From DLKC01 sp002478885 (GTDB lineage Bacteria > Bacteroidota > Bacteroidia > Chitinophagales > Chitinophagaceae), in NCBI GenBank assembly GCA_046329585.1, contig JAXLUI010000001.1, forward strand, positions 2,108,001 to 2,172,000: DNA of 64,000 nucleotides, in the 5' to 3' direction. The notes under the pieces were generated by a model that was not told the origin of the DNA, made no database searches, and saw only the letters and a list, made by a program, of their open reading frames with translations. How positions within the stretch are numbered: position 1 is the first letter of the stretch; each line of letters starts with the position of its first letter. Shown in pieces: positions 1-8,889 of the stretch. The translations under genes and the position numbers were made by a program.

Positions 1-789
1 TGCGGTAACGAAAGGAAGACCTGTTAATTCCGCAATATTCTTTGCAACAAGTGCTGAATAGCCTTTTGGTGTGTTAATACCTGTGCCGACAGCCGTTCCT
101 CCCAATGCAAGTTCGCTTAAGTGCGATAAGGTATTTTTGATCGCTTTCAGACCATGCGTCAACTGTGCAACATAACCACTGAACTCTTGCCCCACTGTAA
201 GCGGTGTTGCATCCATAAAATGGGTGCGGCCGATCTTTACCACATGCATAAACGCCTTACTTTTTTCAGCGAGGGTATCACGCAGTTTTTCAATGCCGGG
301 AATAGTTGTTTCCACCAACACTTTATAGGCAGCGATATGCATAGCCGTAGGAAAAGTGTCGTTCGATGATTGTGATTTGTTCACATCATCGTTAGGATGC
401 AGGAATTTATCTTTATCGGTAAGTGCGCCGCCTTTGATCACGTGTGCACGGTAAGCCACCACTTCATTTACATTCATATTGCTTTGTGTGCCGCTTCCTG
501 TTTGCCAGATCACTAACGGAAACTGGTCGTCGAGCTTATTGGCAAGAATCTCATCGCAAACCTGCGCAATTGCAGCAAGCTTTTCAACAGGCAGCACACC
601 CAATTCGTGGTTGGTTATTGCGGCCGCTTTTTTCAGGTAAGCAAACGCCTGTATGATCGGCTTCGGCATCTTATTAATGTCCTGTGCAATCTTAAAATTC
701 TCAATGCTGCGTTGCGTTTGCGCGCCCCAGTACACATTGGCGGGAACCTTCACTTCGCCCATGGTATCTTTTTCTATACGGTATTCCAT
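1..789 (-). CDS. fumC: Fumarate hydratase class II, N-terminal part (cut by window edge)
   Basis: Interconverts fumarate and L-malate in the TCA cycle as a cytosolic, iron-free homotetramer. The reading frame is open from the ATG at 789 to base 1, giving 263 codons of an expected 460 or so. The class II pattern is clear: the early motif EYRIEKDTMGEVKVP, the substrate-binding stretch TGSGTQSNMN at about residues 97-106, HPNDDVNKSQSSNDTFPTAMH at about 129-149, and GRTHFMDATPLTVGQE near 186. The family signature GSSxMPxKxN would lie beyond the left edge. It is divergent from the ADP-ribosylglycohydrolase-like gene, with about 190 bases between them. The assignment is secure; only completeness is unknown. 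Confidence 0.95.
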   Translation of the reverse strand, partial: MEYRIEKDTMGEVKVPANVYWGAQTQRSIENFKIAQDINKMPKPIIQAFAYLKKAAAITNHELGVLPVEKLAAIAQVCDEILANKLDDQFPLVIWQTGSGTQSNMNVNEVVAYRAHVIKGGALTDKDKFLHPNDDVNKSQSSNDTFPTAMHIAAYKVLVETTIPGIEKLRDTLAEKSKAFMHVVKIGRTHFMDATPLTVGQEFSGYVAQLTHGLKAIKNTLSHLSELALGGTAVGTGINTPKGYSALVAKNIAELTGLPFVTA

Positions 790-860
790 TATGGCTTATT
801 TTTAGTTGCGCAAAGGTAGGGCTCAAAGAGATTTGTGTTTGATGATTTTTATATGCCCGG

Positions 861-903
861 CTTTGGCGCTTTTGGCATCGCCGGTTGCGTCGCACACTTG
901 TAC
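861..903 (-). repeat. Dispersed intergenic element, copy at 884-903
   Basis: On the minus strand this reads GTACAAGTGTGCGACGCAAC followed by a conserved tail (CGGCGATGCCAAAAGCGCC). The tail matches the tail of the copy at 5991-6030 in most positions, so the repeat unit here is at least 45 bases. It lies between the divergent fumC and ADP-ribosylglycohydrolase-like genes. Confidence 0.7.
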
Positions 904-979
904 ATTTTGAAGAGACTGCAACAATACGAGCATGCAACAAATATTGACGACTGGCGGTTCACGATAAAACTTTCTATAC

Positions 980-2524
980 ATGAAAAAAATGATTGCTGCT
1001 ATTGCTCTTTTAATTGCTTCACAAAGTCTTCCGGCGCAAAAGACCATTACTATTTCAAAAGACGTTCTTAAAAACAAAATAAAAGGAGGCTGGGCCGGGC
1101 AAACCATTGGTGTCACATTCGGCGGGCCATATGAGTTTCATTTTATGGGCACCTTCATCGGCGACTACCAGCAGCTGATGTGGAACAATACTTTGCTTAA
1201 AAAGAATATGCTCGATAATCCCGGTCTCTACGACGATCTGTACATGGATCTCACTTTTGTAGATGTCTTCGAAAAGTATGGCCTTGATGCACCATTGGAC
1301 TCTTTCTCGAACGCCTACGCAAATGCAGGCTATGTTTTGTGGCATGCCAATCAAAGCGGGCGGTATAATATTCTCAACGGTATAAAAGCGCCGCAGAGTG
1401 GCTACTGGAAAAACAACCCGCATGCAGACTGTATCGACTACCAGATCGAAAGCGATTTCGCAGGGTTGATGAGCCCCGCAATGCCTAACACAGCATCAGC
1501 GATCAGTGATAAGATTGGGCACATTATGAACTATGGCGATGGCTGGTATGGTGGAGTATTTATCGGGGCAATGTATGCAACAGCATTCACCTCCGGCGAC
1601 ATTAACCACATCGTAAATGAAGGATTGAAAACTATTCCGCAACAGAGTGAGTTTTACCAAACCATTCATGACGTGGTGGAGTGGCATAAAAAATACCCCA
1701 ATGACTGGAAACAAACCTGGCTGGAAGTACAGCGTAAATGGGCCAATGATATCGGTTGTCCCGACGGCGTTTTTGCACCATTCAATATTGATGCAAAAGT
1801 AAACGCCGCTTATGTAGTGATCGGGCTTTTGTACGGCGACGGCGATTTCACCAAATCCCTGGAAATTGCAACAAGATGTGGCCAGGATGCAGATTGCAAC
1901 CCCTCAACCGTTGGCGGAATACTCGGCACCATACTGGGTTACGATAAAATCCCGGCATTCTGGAAACAGGGCTTAAGTGAAGCAGAAAGCATTGACTTCA
2001 AGTACACAACCATGAGTTTAAATACTGTGTACAACATTGGCTATAAACACGCAATTGCCAACATTGAAAAAAATGGCGGCAAAGTTTCCGGCGATAAAAT
2101 CATTATTGCTGCGCAGGAGCCAAAAACAGTAAAATTTGAAAAGAGTTTTGATGGTCTTTACCCGGTTGCCAGGATACCGGTACAGTGGAAAGAAAAAGAT
2201 AAAGTTGCGTTATTTGAGTTTGAAGGAACAGGCTTTGTATTAACAGGCGATGCCTCTCCATGGGCAAGCACATCTGATTATGTTTACCAGGCAGAAGTGT
2301 ATGTTGATGGAAAGAAAACAGAAACGCACCCGGTGCCGGTGAGTTACAGAACGCGCAGCAACGAACTTTGCTGGAACTACGACCTTCCTAAAGGCAAACA
2401 CAGTGTTGAAATAAAAATTGCCAATCCATCTGCTGATCACAAGGTGAATTTGGGCGAAGCCATCATTTATGCTGACCACCCGGTAGATGGTATACAGGCC
2501 AACATGAAAGCCGCAGGCAAGTAA
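980..2524 (+). CDS. Exported ADP-ribosylglycohydrolase-fold protein with C-terminal beta domain
   Basis: The protein has 514 residues. Residues 1-19 form a signal peptide ending LPAQ. Residues about 30-345 match the ADP-ribosylglycohydrolase (DraG/ARH) fold: GGWAGQTIGVTFGG near the start, an acidic DDLYMD stretch near 84 where the family keeps its first metal ligands, and GQDADCNPSTVGGILG near 301, equivalent to the second metal motif GxDADTxxxxxG. The remainder (about 360-505) looks like a beta-sandwich of carbohydrate-binding type. Known family members remove ADP-ribose from proteins, but this one is exported, so a sugar-linked substrate outside the cytoplasm is more likely (inference). The DUF5107-TPR gene follows in the same direction after 220 bases. 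Exact substrate unknown. Confidence 0.85.
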   Translation: MKKMIAAIALLIASQSLPAQKTITISKDVLKNKIKGGWAGQTIGVTFGGPYEFHFMGTFIGDYQQLMWNNTLLKKNMLDNPGLYDDLYMDLTFVDVFEKYGLDAPLDSFSNAYANAGYVLWHANQSGRYNILNGIKAPQSGYWKNNPHADCIDYQIESDFAGLMSPAMPNTASAISDKIGHIMNYGDGWYGGVFIGAMYATAFTSGDINHIVNEGLKTIPQQSEFYQTIHDVVEWHKKYPNDWKQTWLEVQRKWANDIGCPDGVFAPFNIDAKVNAAYVVIGLLYGDGDFTKSLEIATRCGQDADCNPSTVGGILGTILGYDKIPAFWKQGLSEAESIDFKYTTMSLNTVYNIGYKHAIANIEKNGGKVSGDKIIIAAQEPKTVKFEKSFDGLYPVARIPVQWKEKDKVALFEFEGTGFVLTGDASPWASTSDYVYQAEVYVDGKKTETHPVPVSYRTRSNELCWNYDLPKGKHSVEIKIANPSADHKVNLGEAIIYADHPVDGIQANMKAAGK

Positions 2525-2576
2525 ATCTTGCATGCTTTAATTTCCATGATACTACTTGTTTATTCGATGGGCCAAA

Positions 2577-2625
2577 GTACAGGAGTGCGACGCAAGGAAC
2601 GACGCCATGGGCAATGCAGCCCTGT
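2577..2625 (+). repeat. Dispersed intergenic element, copy
   Basis: The core GTACAGGAGTGCGACGCAAG at 2577-2596 is followed by GAACGACGCCATGGGCAATG. It differs from the consensus GTACAAGNGTGCGACGCAAC at two fixed positions. It sits about 50 bases after the stop codon of the upstream gene. Confidence 0.65.
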
Positions 2626-2744
2626 CAATAAAACTTCATCCGCCCCCGCTCAAACGTTTGCCTTATTTGCGATCGCTGCATGCCGTTGCCGCGTGCAATG
2701 ACTAATTTTGGAATCTTGATTTTTCATCAGCTGAAACGATCGTT

Positions 2745-5700
2745 ATGCAGAAAAAACTGATCCTGAATTTTACGGCTTTGCTATTATGCAGTGTTGCATT
2801 TGCGCAGAACAACAACTCAACGGTTAAAGAATATAAGAAAACGTTTACAACTTATCCGTATTCGGATCCCGACCCCGTTCCCCCTGTCCAGAGGATTTAT
2901 CCTTATTTCCGGTTCGACGGGTTTACCTCCACACCGGTACAAAAAGAATGGAAAGTGGTGGAACTGGAAAATGATTACATCCGCGTAATGATATTGCCCG
3001 AAGTAGGTGGTAAAATCTGGGCTGCGACAGAAAAAGCTACAGGCAAAGATTTTATCTATTACAATCACGTGGTAAAGTTTCGCGATGTGGCCATGCGTGG
3101 GCCATGGACAAGTGGTGGCATTGAGGCAAACTATGGCATCATCGGCCACACGCCGAATTGCGCAGCACCGGTTGAATACAAGACAACAGAAAACAGTGAT
3201 GGCAGTGTAAGCTGTATTATCGGTTGGCTCGACCTGTTGACGAGAACCAACTGGCGCATTGAAATAAACATGCCGAAAGACAAAGCATATTTTACCACAA
3301 AATCGTACTGGCATAACAGCAACCCCGTTGAGCAGCCCTATTATCACTGGATGAACGTGGGCATTAAAACAAAAGGTAACCTTGAATATATTTATCCTGG
3401 CACCAGGTATATTGGTCATGAAGGGGAATACGCGGATTGGCCATACAACAAAACACAAAAGAAACAGATCAATTTTTACGAGCAGAACAATTTCGGAACC
3501 TACAAATCGTATCACGTGTTTGGCAAGTACACCGATTTCTTTGGTGCCTACTGGCATGAGGACGATTATGGCATGGCGCGCTATGGCTCACACGACGACA
3601 AAGCCGGAAAAAAGATATGGATCTGGGGCCTGTCACAACAGGGTATGATCTGGGATAAGCTGCTTACCGACAATGATGGCCAGTATTCAGAAATACAGTC
3701 AGGCCGCCTGTTCAACCAGAATGCCGAAGGCAGCACGCTAACACCCTTTAAGCATGTTGATTTTGAACCTTTCTCTACAGATGAATGGACTGAATACTGG
3801 TATCCGGTAATGCACACCAAGGGATTTGTAAAAGCAAATGAATATGGCGCATTAAATGTCCGCTATGAAAATGGCTGGTTAAAGATTTCATTTTGCCCGG
3901 CGCAGTCAATAGCCGATGAACTTACCGTAAAGGACGGCACCAAAAATATCTATAGTAAAAAACTTCAGCTGAAACCATTACAAACGTTTACTGATTCCGT
4001 AAAAACCGAAGTCAATACCGGCAGCCTTGTTGCCTCACTGGGAGTAACTAAACTGCAATGGAGCTCGGAACCCGGCGATGGCAATCTTGCGCGCCCTGTG
4101 GATGCGCCACAGAATTTTGACTGGAACAGCGCCTACGGTTTATATGTCGCGGGGAAAGAATATTATGATCAGCGGTTGTATGCGCAGGCGGAGGAGAAGC
4201 TCACATCGAGCGTGCAGCTTGACAGTAATTTTATTCCCTCGCTTACAAAACTCGCTGCACTGATGTACGTAAACATGCGCTACGACGACGCGCTTACACT
4301 GGCAAAAAGGGCATTGAGCATTGATACGCATGATGGTGCCGCGAACTATTATTACGGCCTTGCCAATGCTGCATTAAAAAAATATACCGACGCAAAAGAT
4401 GGATTTGATCTTGCCACACTTTCGCCTGCATACCGCTGCGCTTCCTATGCAGAGTTAAGCAGCATTTACCTTGTGGAGCAGAATTATGACAAAAGCTTAT
4501 TGTACGCAGAAAAATCATTACAGTTCAACAACAGGAACACCGTGGCAAGACAATTGAAATGCCTCGTTTACCGTAAACTGAATGATGCTGCTGCTGCAAA
4601 ACAGGAAATGCAAAACATTCTTGGCTACGACCCGCTGAACCAGTTTGTGCTCTTTGAAAAATATTTGTGGAGCAGCGATGCAAAAGACAAAGACAATTTT
4701 GTGGCATCAATAAGAAGCGAAACACCCTATCAAACTTACCTGGAACTGGCGATGGATTACTATAATCTTAACCTGCTGGAGGAAGCTGGCAAGGTACTCC
4801 GCTTGTCACCCGATGCAGCAATGATTGATTACTGGCAGGAGTATATCGCATACCAACTCGGAAATAATTCCGGCGAAAACATAAAAAAAGCGTCGTCGAT
4901 GTCGCCGGCATTTGTGCTGCCTTTCCGTTCAGAAGACGAGAGAATGTTGCGCTGGCTGATCACGAAAACAGACGACTGGAAACCACGTTATTACCTTGCG
5001 TTGCTCATGAACAACCGCAACCGCAAAGATGATGCTGCGGAATTATTTGGTTCGCTTGGCGATAAACCCGATGCAGCGTTGTTTTATGCTGCAAGAGCTG
5101 CGCTCTACCCGCTGAATGCCAACGCGAAGGAAAAAGATTTGCTGAAAGCTGTTGAGCTTGATAACAATGAATGGCGCTATAAAAGATCGCTTGCTCAATA
5201 TTATTTAGACAACGGGGACATTACAAAAGCACTTGCCATCACTACCGCTTACTACAATACAAAGCCCAATGATTACATCATGGGTATGCTGCATGCAAAA
5301 TGTCTTTCTGCGAACAAACAGTTTAAAGAAAGCGAAGCAGTGTTGTCGAAGCTTAACATTATACCTTTTGAAGGCGCAACAGACGGTCATGCCTTATATT
5401 ATGAAGCATCGATGATGCAGGCGATTGAAGATTACAAAAAAGGAAGCTTCAAAACGGCTTTGCAACACATCAACACCGCCAGGCAATGGCCCGATAACCT
5501 GGGTGTAGGTAAACCGTATGAGGAAGATATCGATGCGAGAGCCGAAGATTATCTCCAGGCACTCTGCCTCGCCGCTATGAAAAAGAAGCCAGAAGCCGAT
5601 CTGCTTTTTCAAAAAGTTGCAAATGATACACGCACTAACCTCAACGACGTAAATACCATAATACAGGCGCTGGCCTTGCAAAAGACCGGCAAGTCGCAGC

Positions 5701-5855
5701 AGGCTGATGACCTGGTTGATAAAAAATTAAGTGAAGCACGGAACCCGGATGTAAAGCTTTGGCTGGCCCGGGTTTATAAAGGCAAAGACGTTACCGGTGC
5801 ATCTTCAAAAAATACACAAATGAAAATAGTAGAAAATATTGCTGCGTTAAAGTAG
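2745..5855 (+). CDS. Exported DUF5107 protein with long TPR region
   Basis: The protein has 1036 residues. A signal peptide ends at SVAFAQ (about residue 21). Residues about 50-400 form a DUF5107 region, an aldose-epimerase-like beta-sandwich recognised from stretches such as YIRVMILPEVGGKIWAATEK, GPWTSGGIEANYGIIGHTP and YYHWMNVGIK. From about residue 460 to the end it is helical, with tetratricopeptide-type repeats (for example AEEKLTSSVQLDSNFIPSL and YDDALTLAKRALSID). DUF5107 proteins occur in Bacteroidetes sugar-use loci; the exact reaction is not established here. Together with the preceding exported ADP-ribosylglycohydrolase-fold protein it may act on a periplasmic glycan or glycoside (inference). 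A strong terminator follows 15 bases after the stop. Confidence 0.85.
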   Translation: MQKKLILNFTALLLCSVAFAQNNNSTVKEYKKTFTTYPYSDPDPVPPVQRIYPYFRFDGFTSTPVQKEWKVVELENDYIRVMILPEVGGKIWAATEKATGKDFIYYNHVVKFRDVAMRGPWTSGGIEANYGIIGHTPNCAAPVEYKTTENSDGSVSCIIGWLDLLTRTNWRIEINMPKDKAYFTTKSYWHNSNPVEQPYYHWMNVGIKTKGNLEYIYPGTRYIGHEGEYADWPYNKTQKKQINFYEQNNFGTYKSYHVFGKYTDFFGAYWHEDDYGMARYGSHDDKAGKKIWIWGLSQQGMIWDKLLTDNDGQYSEIQSGRLFNQNAEGSTLTPFKHVDFEPFSTDEWTEYWYPVMHTKGFVKANEYGALNVRYENGWLKISFCPAQSIADELTVKDGTKNIYSKKLQLKPLQTFTDSVKTEVNTGSLVASLGVTKLQWSSEPGDGNLARPVDAPQNFDWNSAYGLYVAGKEYYDQRLYAQAEEKLTSSVQLDSNFIPSLTKLAALMYVNMRYDDALTLAKRALSIDTHDGAANYYYGLANAALKKYTDAKDGFDLATLSPAYRCASYAELSSIYLVEQNYDKSLLYAEKSLQFNNRNTVARQLKCLVYRKLNDAAAAKQEMQNILGYDPLNQFVLFEKYLWSSDAKDKDNFVASIRSETPYQTYLELAMDYYNLNLLEEAGKVLRLSPDAAMIDYWQEYIAYQLGNNSGENIKKASSMSPAFVLPFRSEDERMLRWLITKTDDWKPRYYLALLMNNRNRKDDAAELFGSLGDKPDAALFYAARAALYPLNANAKEKDLLKAVELDNNEWRYKRSLAQYYLDNGDITKALAITTAYYNTKPNDYIMGMLHAKCLSANKQFKESEAVLSKLNIIPFEGATDGHALYYEASMMQAIEDYKKGSFKTALQHINTARQWPDNLGVGKPYEEDIDARAEDYLQALCLAAMKKKPEADLLFQKVANDTRTNLNDVNTIIQALALQKTGKSQQADDLVDKKLSEARNPDVKLWLARVYKGKDVTGASSKNTQMKIVENIAALK

Positions 5856-5870
5856 CGTTCAACCTAAAAT

Positions 5871-5912
5871 AAAATCGCCTTGACGAATTATTCATTAAGG
5901 CGATTTTTTTAT
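5871..5912 (+). terminator. Intrinsic terminator after the DUF5107 gene
   Basis: An 11-bp perfect stem, AAAATCGCCTT (5871-5881) with AAGGCGATTTT (5897-5907), a 15-base loop and a T run. The flanking A and T tracts mean it could also act on transcription arriving from the convergent KAS III gene. Confidence 0.85.
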
Positions 5913-5946
5913 TTTGAAACAAACTGCAGTACAGCAATCGGCTTTT

Positions 5947-6050
5947 GTTGCGTCGCACCCTTGTACTTTTTGTTCACTATTGATCTGAACGCACAAGTGA
6001 GTGACACAACAGGCGGCGCCAAAAGTGCAGCAGCTGGTTACAAAAAAATC
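5947..6050. repeat. Two dispersed elements facing each other
   Basis: At 5947-5966 the minus strand reads GTACAAGGGTGCGACGCAAC. At 5991-6010 the plus strand reads GCACAAGTGAGTGACACAAC and continues into the same tail seen at 861-883. The pair sits between two convergent genes. A 63-codon ORF spanning it (5880-6071) is judged to be repeat sequence and not a gene. Confidence 0.65.
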
Positions 6051-6061
6051 AGGAAAAAATA

Positions 6062-7108
6062 CTACCAGTAAAACAATGCACTGGCCCAGGTAATGCCGCT
6101 TCCGTAGGATGCCACACAAACAAGATCGCCTTTCTTTATCTTACCCATCGCTGCAGCTTCATAAAGCGCGATGGGGATAGAAGCGGCCGTTGTGTTGCCA
6201 TATTTGTGAATGTTGGTGTAAACCTGGTCGTTGCTAAGCCCAAGCTTTTGCTGCACGAATTCTGCAATGCGCAAATTGCTCTGGTTAAGAATAAGCATAT
6301 TTAAATCGCTAAGCGTTTTCCCATTAGCTGCTAACGCTTCGTTCACTACTTCGGGCAGTTTCACGATCGCCTTTTTCATAACGGCAGATCCAACCATTGT
6401 AGGAAATATCTGGCCCTTGTTGATCATATTGTGGCTTACATACTGTTCGCCCCAGTCGGAAGGATCGTAGTCTGCTACATCTTTAGCCCAATGATTGGAG
6501 TGAGAACCGGGGTTAAATACTACATTTTGTTCAGCACCACTGCCATCACTGTGCAGGTGCGTGCTTAGTATCGATTGAGAAGCATCTTCTGTGGGTTGCA
6601 GTACAACGGCCCCGGCACCATCGCCAAACATGGCTGTTACCTGCCGGCCCCTGGTGGTAAAGTCCAGCGCATAGCTGTGCTTTTCACTGCCGATTACCAA
6701 TACATTTTTATACATGCCCGATCTGATGAATTGGTCACCAACGCTAAGCGAGTAGATAAAACCGCTGCATTGGTTACGCACATCAAGTGCGCCAATGTCT
6801 GTAATGCCAAGTTCGCGTTGTACAAGCACGCCACAGCCGGGGAAATAATAATCGGGACACAGGGTAGCGAAAATAATAAAGTCGATGTCTTTGGGAGTTA
6901 ACCCTGCATTTTCAATAGCTGCTTTGGCAGCTTCAATACCCATGGTTGCGGTGGTTTCATCGTCGCGGTTAGCGTAGCGCCTTTCCTGGATTCCGGTGTT
7001 TGCACGGATCCATTCATCGCTGGTATCCATGTATTTTTTTAGGTCGTCGTTCTTGATGATGTTTTTCGGAACATACATTCCTATTCCAGCTAGTCTAGTT
7101 TTTGGCAT
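6062..7108 (-). CDS. Beta-ketoacyl-ACP synthase III homologue with Asn in place of catalytic His
   Basis: A 348-residue protein of the thiolase/KAS III superfamily. Canonical FabH condenses an acyl-CoA with malonyl-ACP using a Cys-His-Asn triad. Here the nucleophile is present (Cys114 in NQCSGF) and so is the Asn (Asn305 in KYGNTTAAS), but the motif that normally reads HQANxR is NQSNLR at 275-280. The histidine is thus asparagine; the codon is at 6284-6286. An insertion at about 187-225 (DGSGAEQNVVFNPGSHSNH) is longer than in E. coli FabH. It may be a KAS III-like acyltransferase or a condensing enzyme with altered decarboxylation instead of the housekeeping FabH. No ACP or other fatty acid gene is adjacent. 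Family certain, function open. Confidence 0.88.
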   Translation of the reverse strand: MPKTRLAGIGMYVPKNIIKNDDLKKYMDTSDEWIRANTGIQERRYANRDDETTATMGIEAAKAAIENAGLTPKDIDFIIFATLCPDYYFPGCGVLVQRELGITDIGALDVRNQCSGFIYSLSVGDQFIRSGMYKNVLVIGSEKHSYALDFTTRGRQVTAMFGDGAGAVVLQPTEDASQSILSTHLHSDGSGAEQNVVFNPGSHSNHWAKDVADYDPSDWGEQYVSHNMINKGQIFPTMVGSAVMKKAIVKLPEVVNEALAANGKTLSDLNMLILNQSNLRIAEFVQQKLGLSNDQVYTNIHKYGNTTAASIPIALYEAAAMGKIKKGDLVCVASYGSGITWASALFYW

Positions 7109-7253
7109 TGGAGTTTTTTATGTTAGTGCGCAAAATAAAGAAAAAAACCCTTTGTTCCGAAATGAGCCGTTCGTTTCACGATATTAAGCGACGAACAAGT
7201 ATAATTCATGGTTCAACCGGCAAAATCAGGCTGCTTCACAACGTGTAAATCTT

Positions 7254-7286
7254 TTTGAAATAACCTGCGTATAATATTTATATTCG
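7254..7286 (+). promoter_or_regulatory. Putative Bacteroidetes promoter for the acyltransferase gene
   Basis: TTTG at 7254-7257 and TATATTCG at 7279-7286, separated by 21 bases, resemble the Bacteroidetes -33/-7 pair (TTTG and TAnnTTTG, one mismatch). The -7 box lies 17 bases before the ATG at 7304. The same TATATTCG box occurs upstream of gldJ. Confidence 0.35.
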
Positions 7287-7303
7287 AAACCTAATTGCTT
7301 TAT

Positions 7304-8425
7304 ATGTCTACAGCAACCCCACAGCGTTTTATAGCGCTTGATGTATTTCGTGGCATGACCATATGCCTTATGATCGTAGTTAACACAGGCGGAGGCGACC
7401 CCACCTTCTCTTTTCTCGAACACGCAAAATGGAATGGCTTTACTCCTACCGACCTGGTATTTCCTTCTTTTATGTTTGCAGTTGGTAATGCTATGAGCTT
7501 TGTAATGAACAAATGGCAGGGCCAGGGCAATGCATGGGTGTTGAAAAAGATTTTTAAAAGAACATTCATCATTTTTTTACTTGGATTTCTGATGTATTGG
7601 TTCCCGTTTTTTAAACCAACTGACGGCCACTGGGCACTGGCACCATTTTCAGAAACCAGGGTATTTGGCGTATTGCAGCGCATCGCGCTCGGTTATTGCG
7701 CGGCTAGCCTTATGGTATGGTTTTTAAAACCACGCACCGCCGCCATCATAAGCGTTTTGATACTCTTGTTGTATTGGCCGGTAATGATGTACTTTGGGGA
7801 TGGGCCCGACCCGCTCGATATTCATACCAACGCCGTGTTGAAATTAGATACATGGCTTATTGGCACAAAACATTTATACATGGGCGAAGGTTTTCCTTTC
7901 GATCCCGAAGGATTGCTAAGCACCTTCCCCTCGATTGTAAACGTGGTTGCAGGTTACCTCGTTGGCCGCTACATACAGAAAAAAGGCAACACGTATGAGG
8001 GGCTTACCAAATTACTGATGACTGGTTTTATTTTATTCGTATTGGCAAGATGGTGGAACCTCGGCTTCCCGATCAATAAAAAATTATGGACAAGCTCATT
8101 TGTACTCAACACCGTTGGCCTTGATTGCATGATTCTCGCCTGCGTGATCTACCTCATCGATTTTAAAAACAAAACAAAAAGTGTTTATTTCTTCCAGGTG
8201 TTTGGCCGCAACCCGCTGTCAATATATCTTTTGTCCGAGTTGCTTGTGATAATTTTATTTATCATCCCGGTCGGCGACCAATCGCTTTTCCGCTGGATTA
8301 ATGCAACAATCTTCGCGCAGTTACCAGATTACTTCGCATCGCTTGCTTTTGCGGTTTGTTATATGTTGCTCTGTTGGAGTGTGGGTTACTGGCTCGATAA
8401 AAAGAAAATCTATATCAGAGTATAA
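7304..8425 (+). CDS. HGSNAT/DUF5009-like membrane acyltransferase
   Basis: About 373 residues with roughly ten hydrophobic segments. The N-terminal motif RFIALDVFRGMTICLMIVVN and the following DLVFPSFMFAVGNAMSF are typical of the heparan-alpha-glucosaminide N-acetyltransferase-like (DUF5009) family. These integral membrane proteins are thought to move acetyl groups from cytosolic acetyl-CoA to amino sugars across the membrane. I chose the ATG at 7304 over the in-frame TTG at 7295 because MSTATPQRF leads directly into the motif and lies well placed behind a promoter-like box. In a bacterium with a chitinase and other glycoside hydrolases, a role in amino-sugar handling is plausible but inferred. 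Confidence 0.85.
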   Translation: MSTATPQRFIALDVFRGMTICLMIVVNTGGGDPTFSFLEHAKWNGFTPTDLVFPSFMFAVGNAMSFVMNKWQGQGNAWVLKKIFKRTFIIFLLGFLMYWFPFFKPTDGHWALAPFSETRVFGVLQRIALGYCAASLMVWFLKPRTAAIISVLILLLYWPVMMYFGDGPDPLDIHTNAVLKLDTWLIGTKHLYMGEGFPFDPEGLLSTFPSIVNVVAGYLVGRYIQKKGNTYEGLTKLLMTGFILFVLARWWNLGFPINKKLWTSSFVLNTVGLDCMILACVIYLIDFKNKTKSVYFFQVFGRNPLSIYLLSELLVIILFIIPVGDQSLFRWINATIFAQLPDYFASLAFAVCYMLLCWSVGYWLDKKKIYIRV

Positions 8426-8466
8426 TTTTTTTGGTGCTTGGCTTATGTGTGGCCGTCAGGAGCCAT

Positions 8467-8507
8467 TGTGCAAAATTGCCGGTTTATCCGGCATCTCACA
8501 CTTGCAC
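8467..8507 (-). repeat. Hairpin-bearing relative of the dispersed element
   Basis: On the minus strand it begins GTGCAAGTGTGAGATGCCGG, close to the dispersed core at its left half, then carries a GCCGG/CCGGC hairpin. The ends (GTGCAA and TTGCAC) are also inverted. Resembles the copies at 14242, 42025 and 58335. Confidence 0.5.
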
Positions 8508-8542
8508 AGTTAAATCATTGCCCAACAAAATCTGTCCAAATA

Positions 8543-8580
8543 AAAAACAGCACCGCTCAAAAAAAGGTGATGCTGTTTTG
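8543..8580 (+). terminator. Probable terminator after the acyltransferase gene
   Basis: AAAACAGCACC pairs with GGTGATGCTGTTTT around an A-rich loop, with a small bulge (GAT) in the right arm, ending in a short T run. About 120 bases past the stop codon. The rest of the gap to the next gene (8580-8889) is AT-rich and shows no further feature I can name. Confidence 0.6.
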
Positions 8581-8889
8581 TCTATGAGATACCAGTTTCT
8601 CCGATTCCACTAAATGTTACTTGACAATGCTACATACCCTGTTTCAATGCTGAAAAAATCGTGGATAGCGCGTAAAATGTTTTTCATGTTTTTATGTTTT
8701 TATGCACTATATAAAACAAGGGCAATGCCACATTCTCCTACAAAAAACATAACACTTTTATAATGTCTTGTTAAGAGCAATTGGTTACTTCCGCGCCGTT
8801 CAAAATATAATCAACCGGCAGCCGAATTACCATCGTCTTTATCATTAAATTGTTGCAGCAACAATACTCTATTCATTCAGACCAGGCTT

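Noticed and set aside
2817..3557. 246-codon minus-strand ORF
   Set aside because: Lies fully inside the DUF5107 gene on the other strand; no domain recognised, so it is a shadow frame.
5880..6071. 63-codon ORF ending QVSDTTGGAKSAAAGYKKI
   Set aside because: It covers the terminator and two dispersed-element copies; similarity to other short ORFs comes from the repeat.
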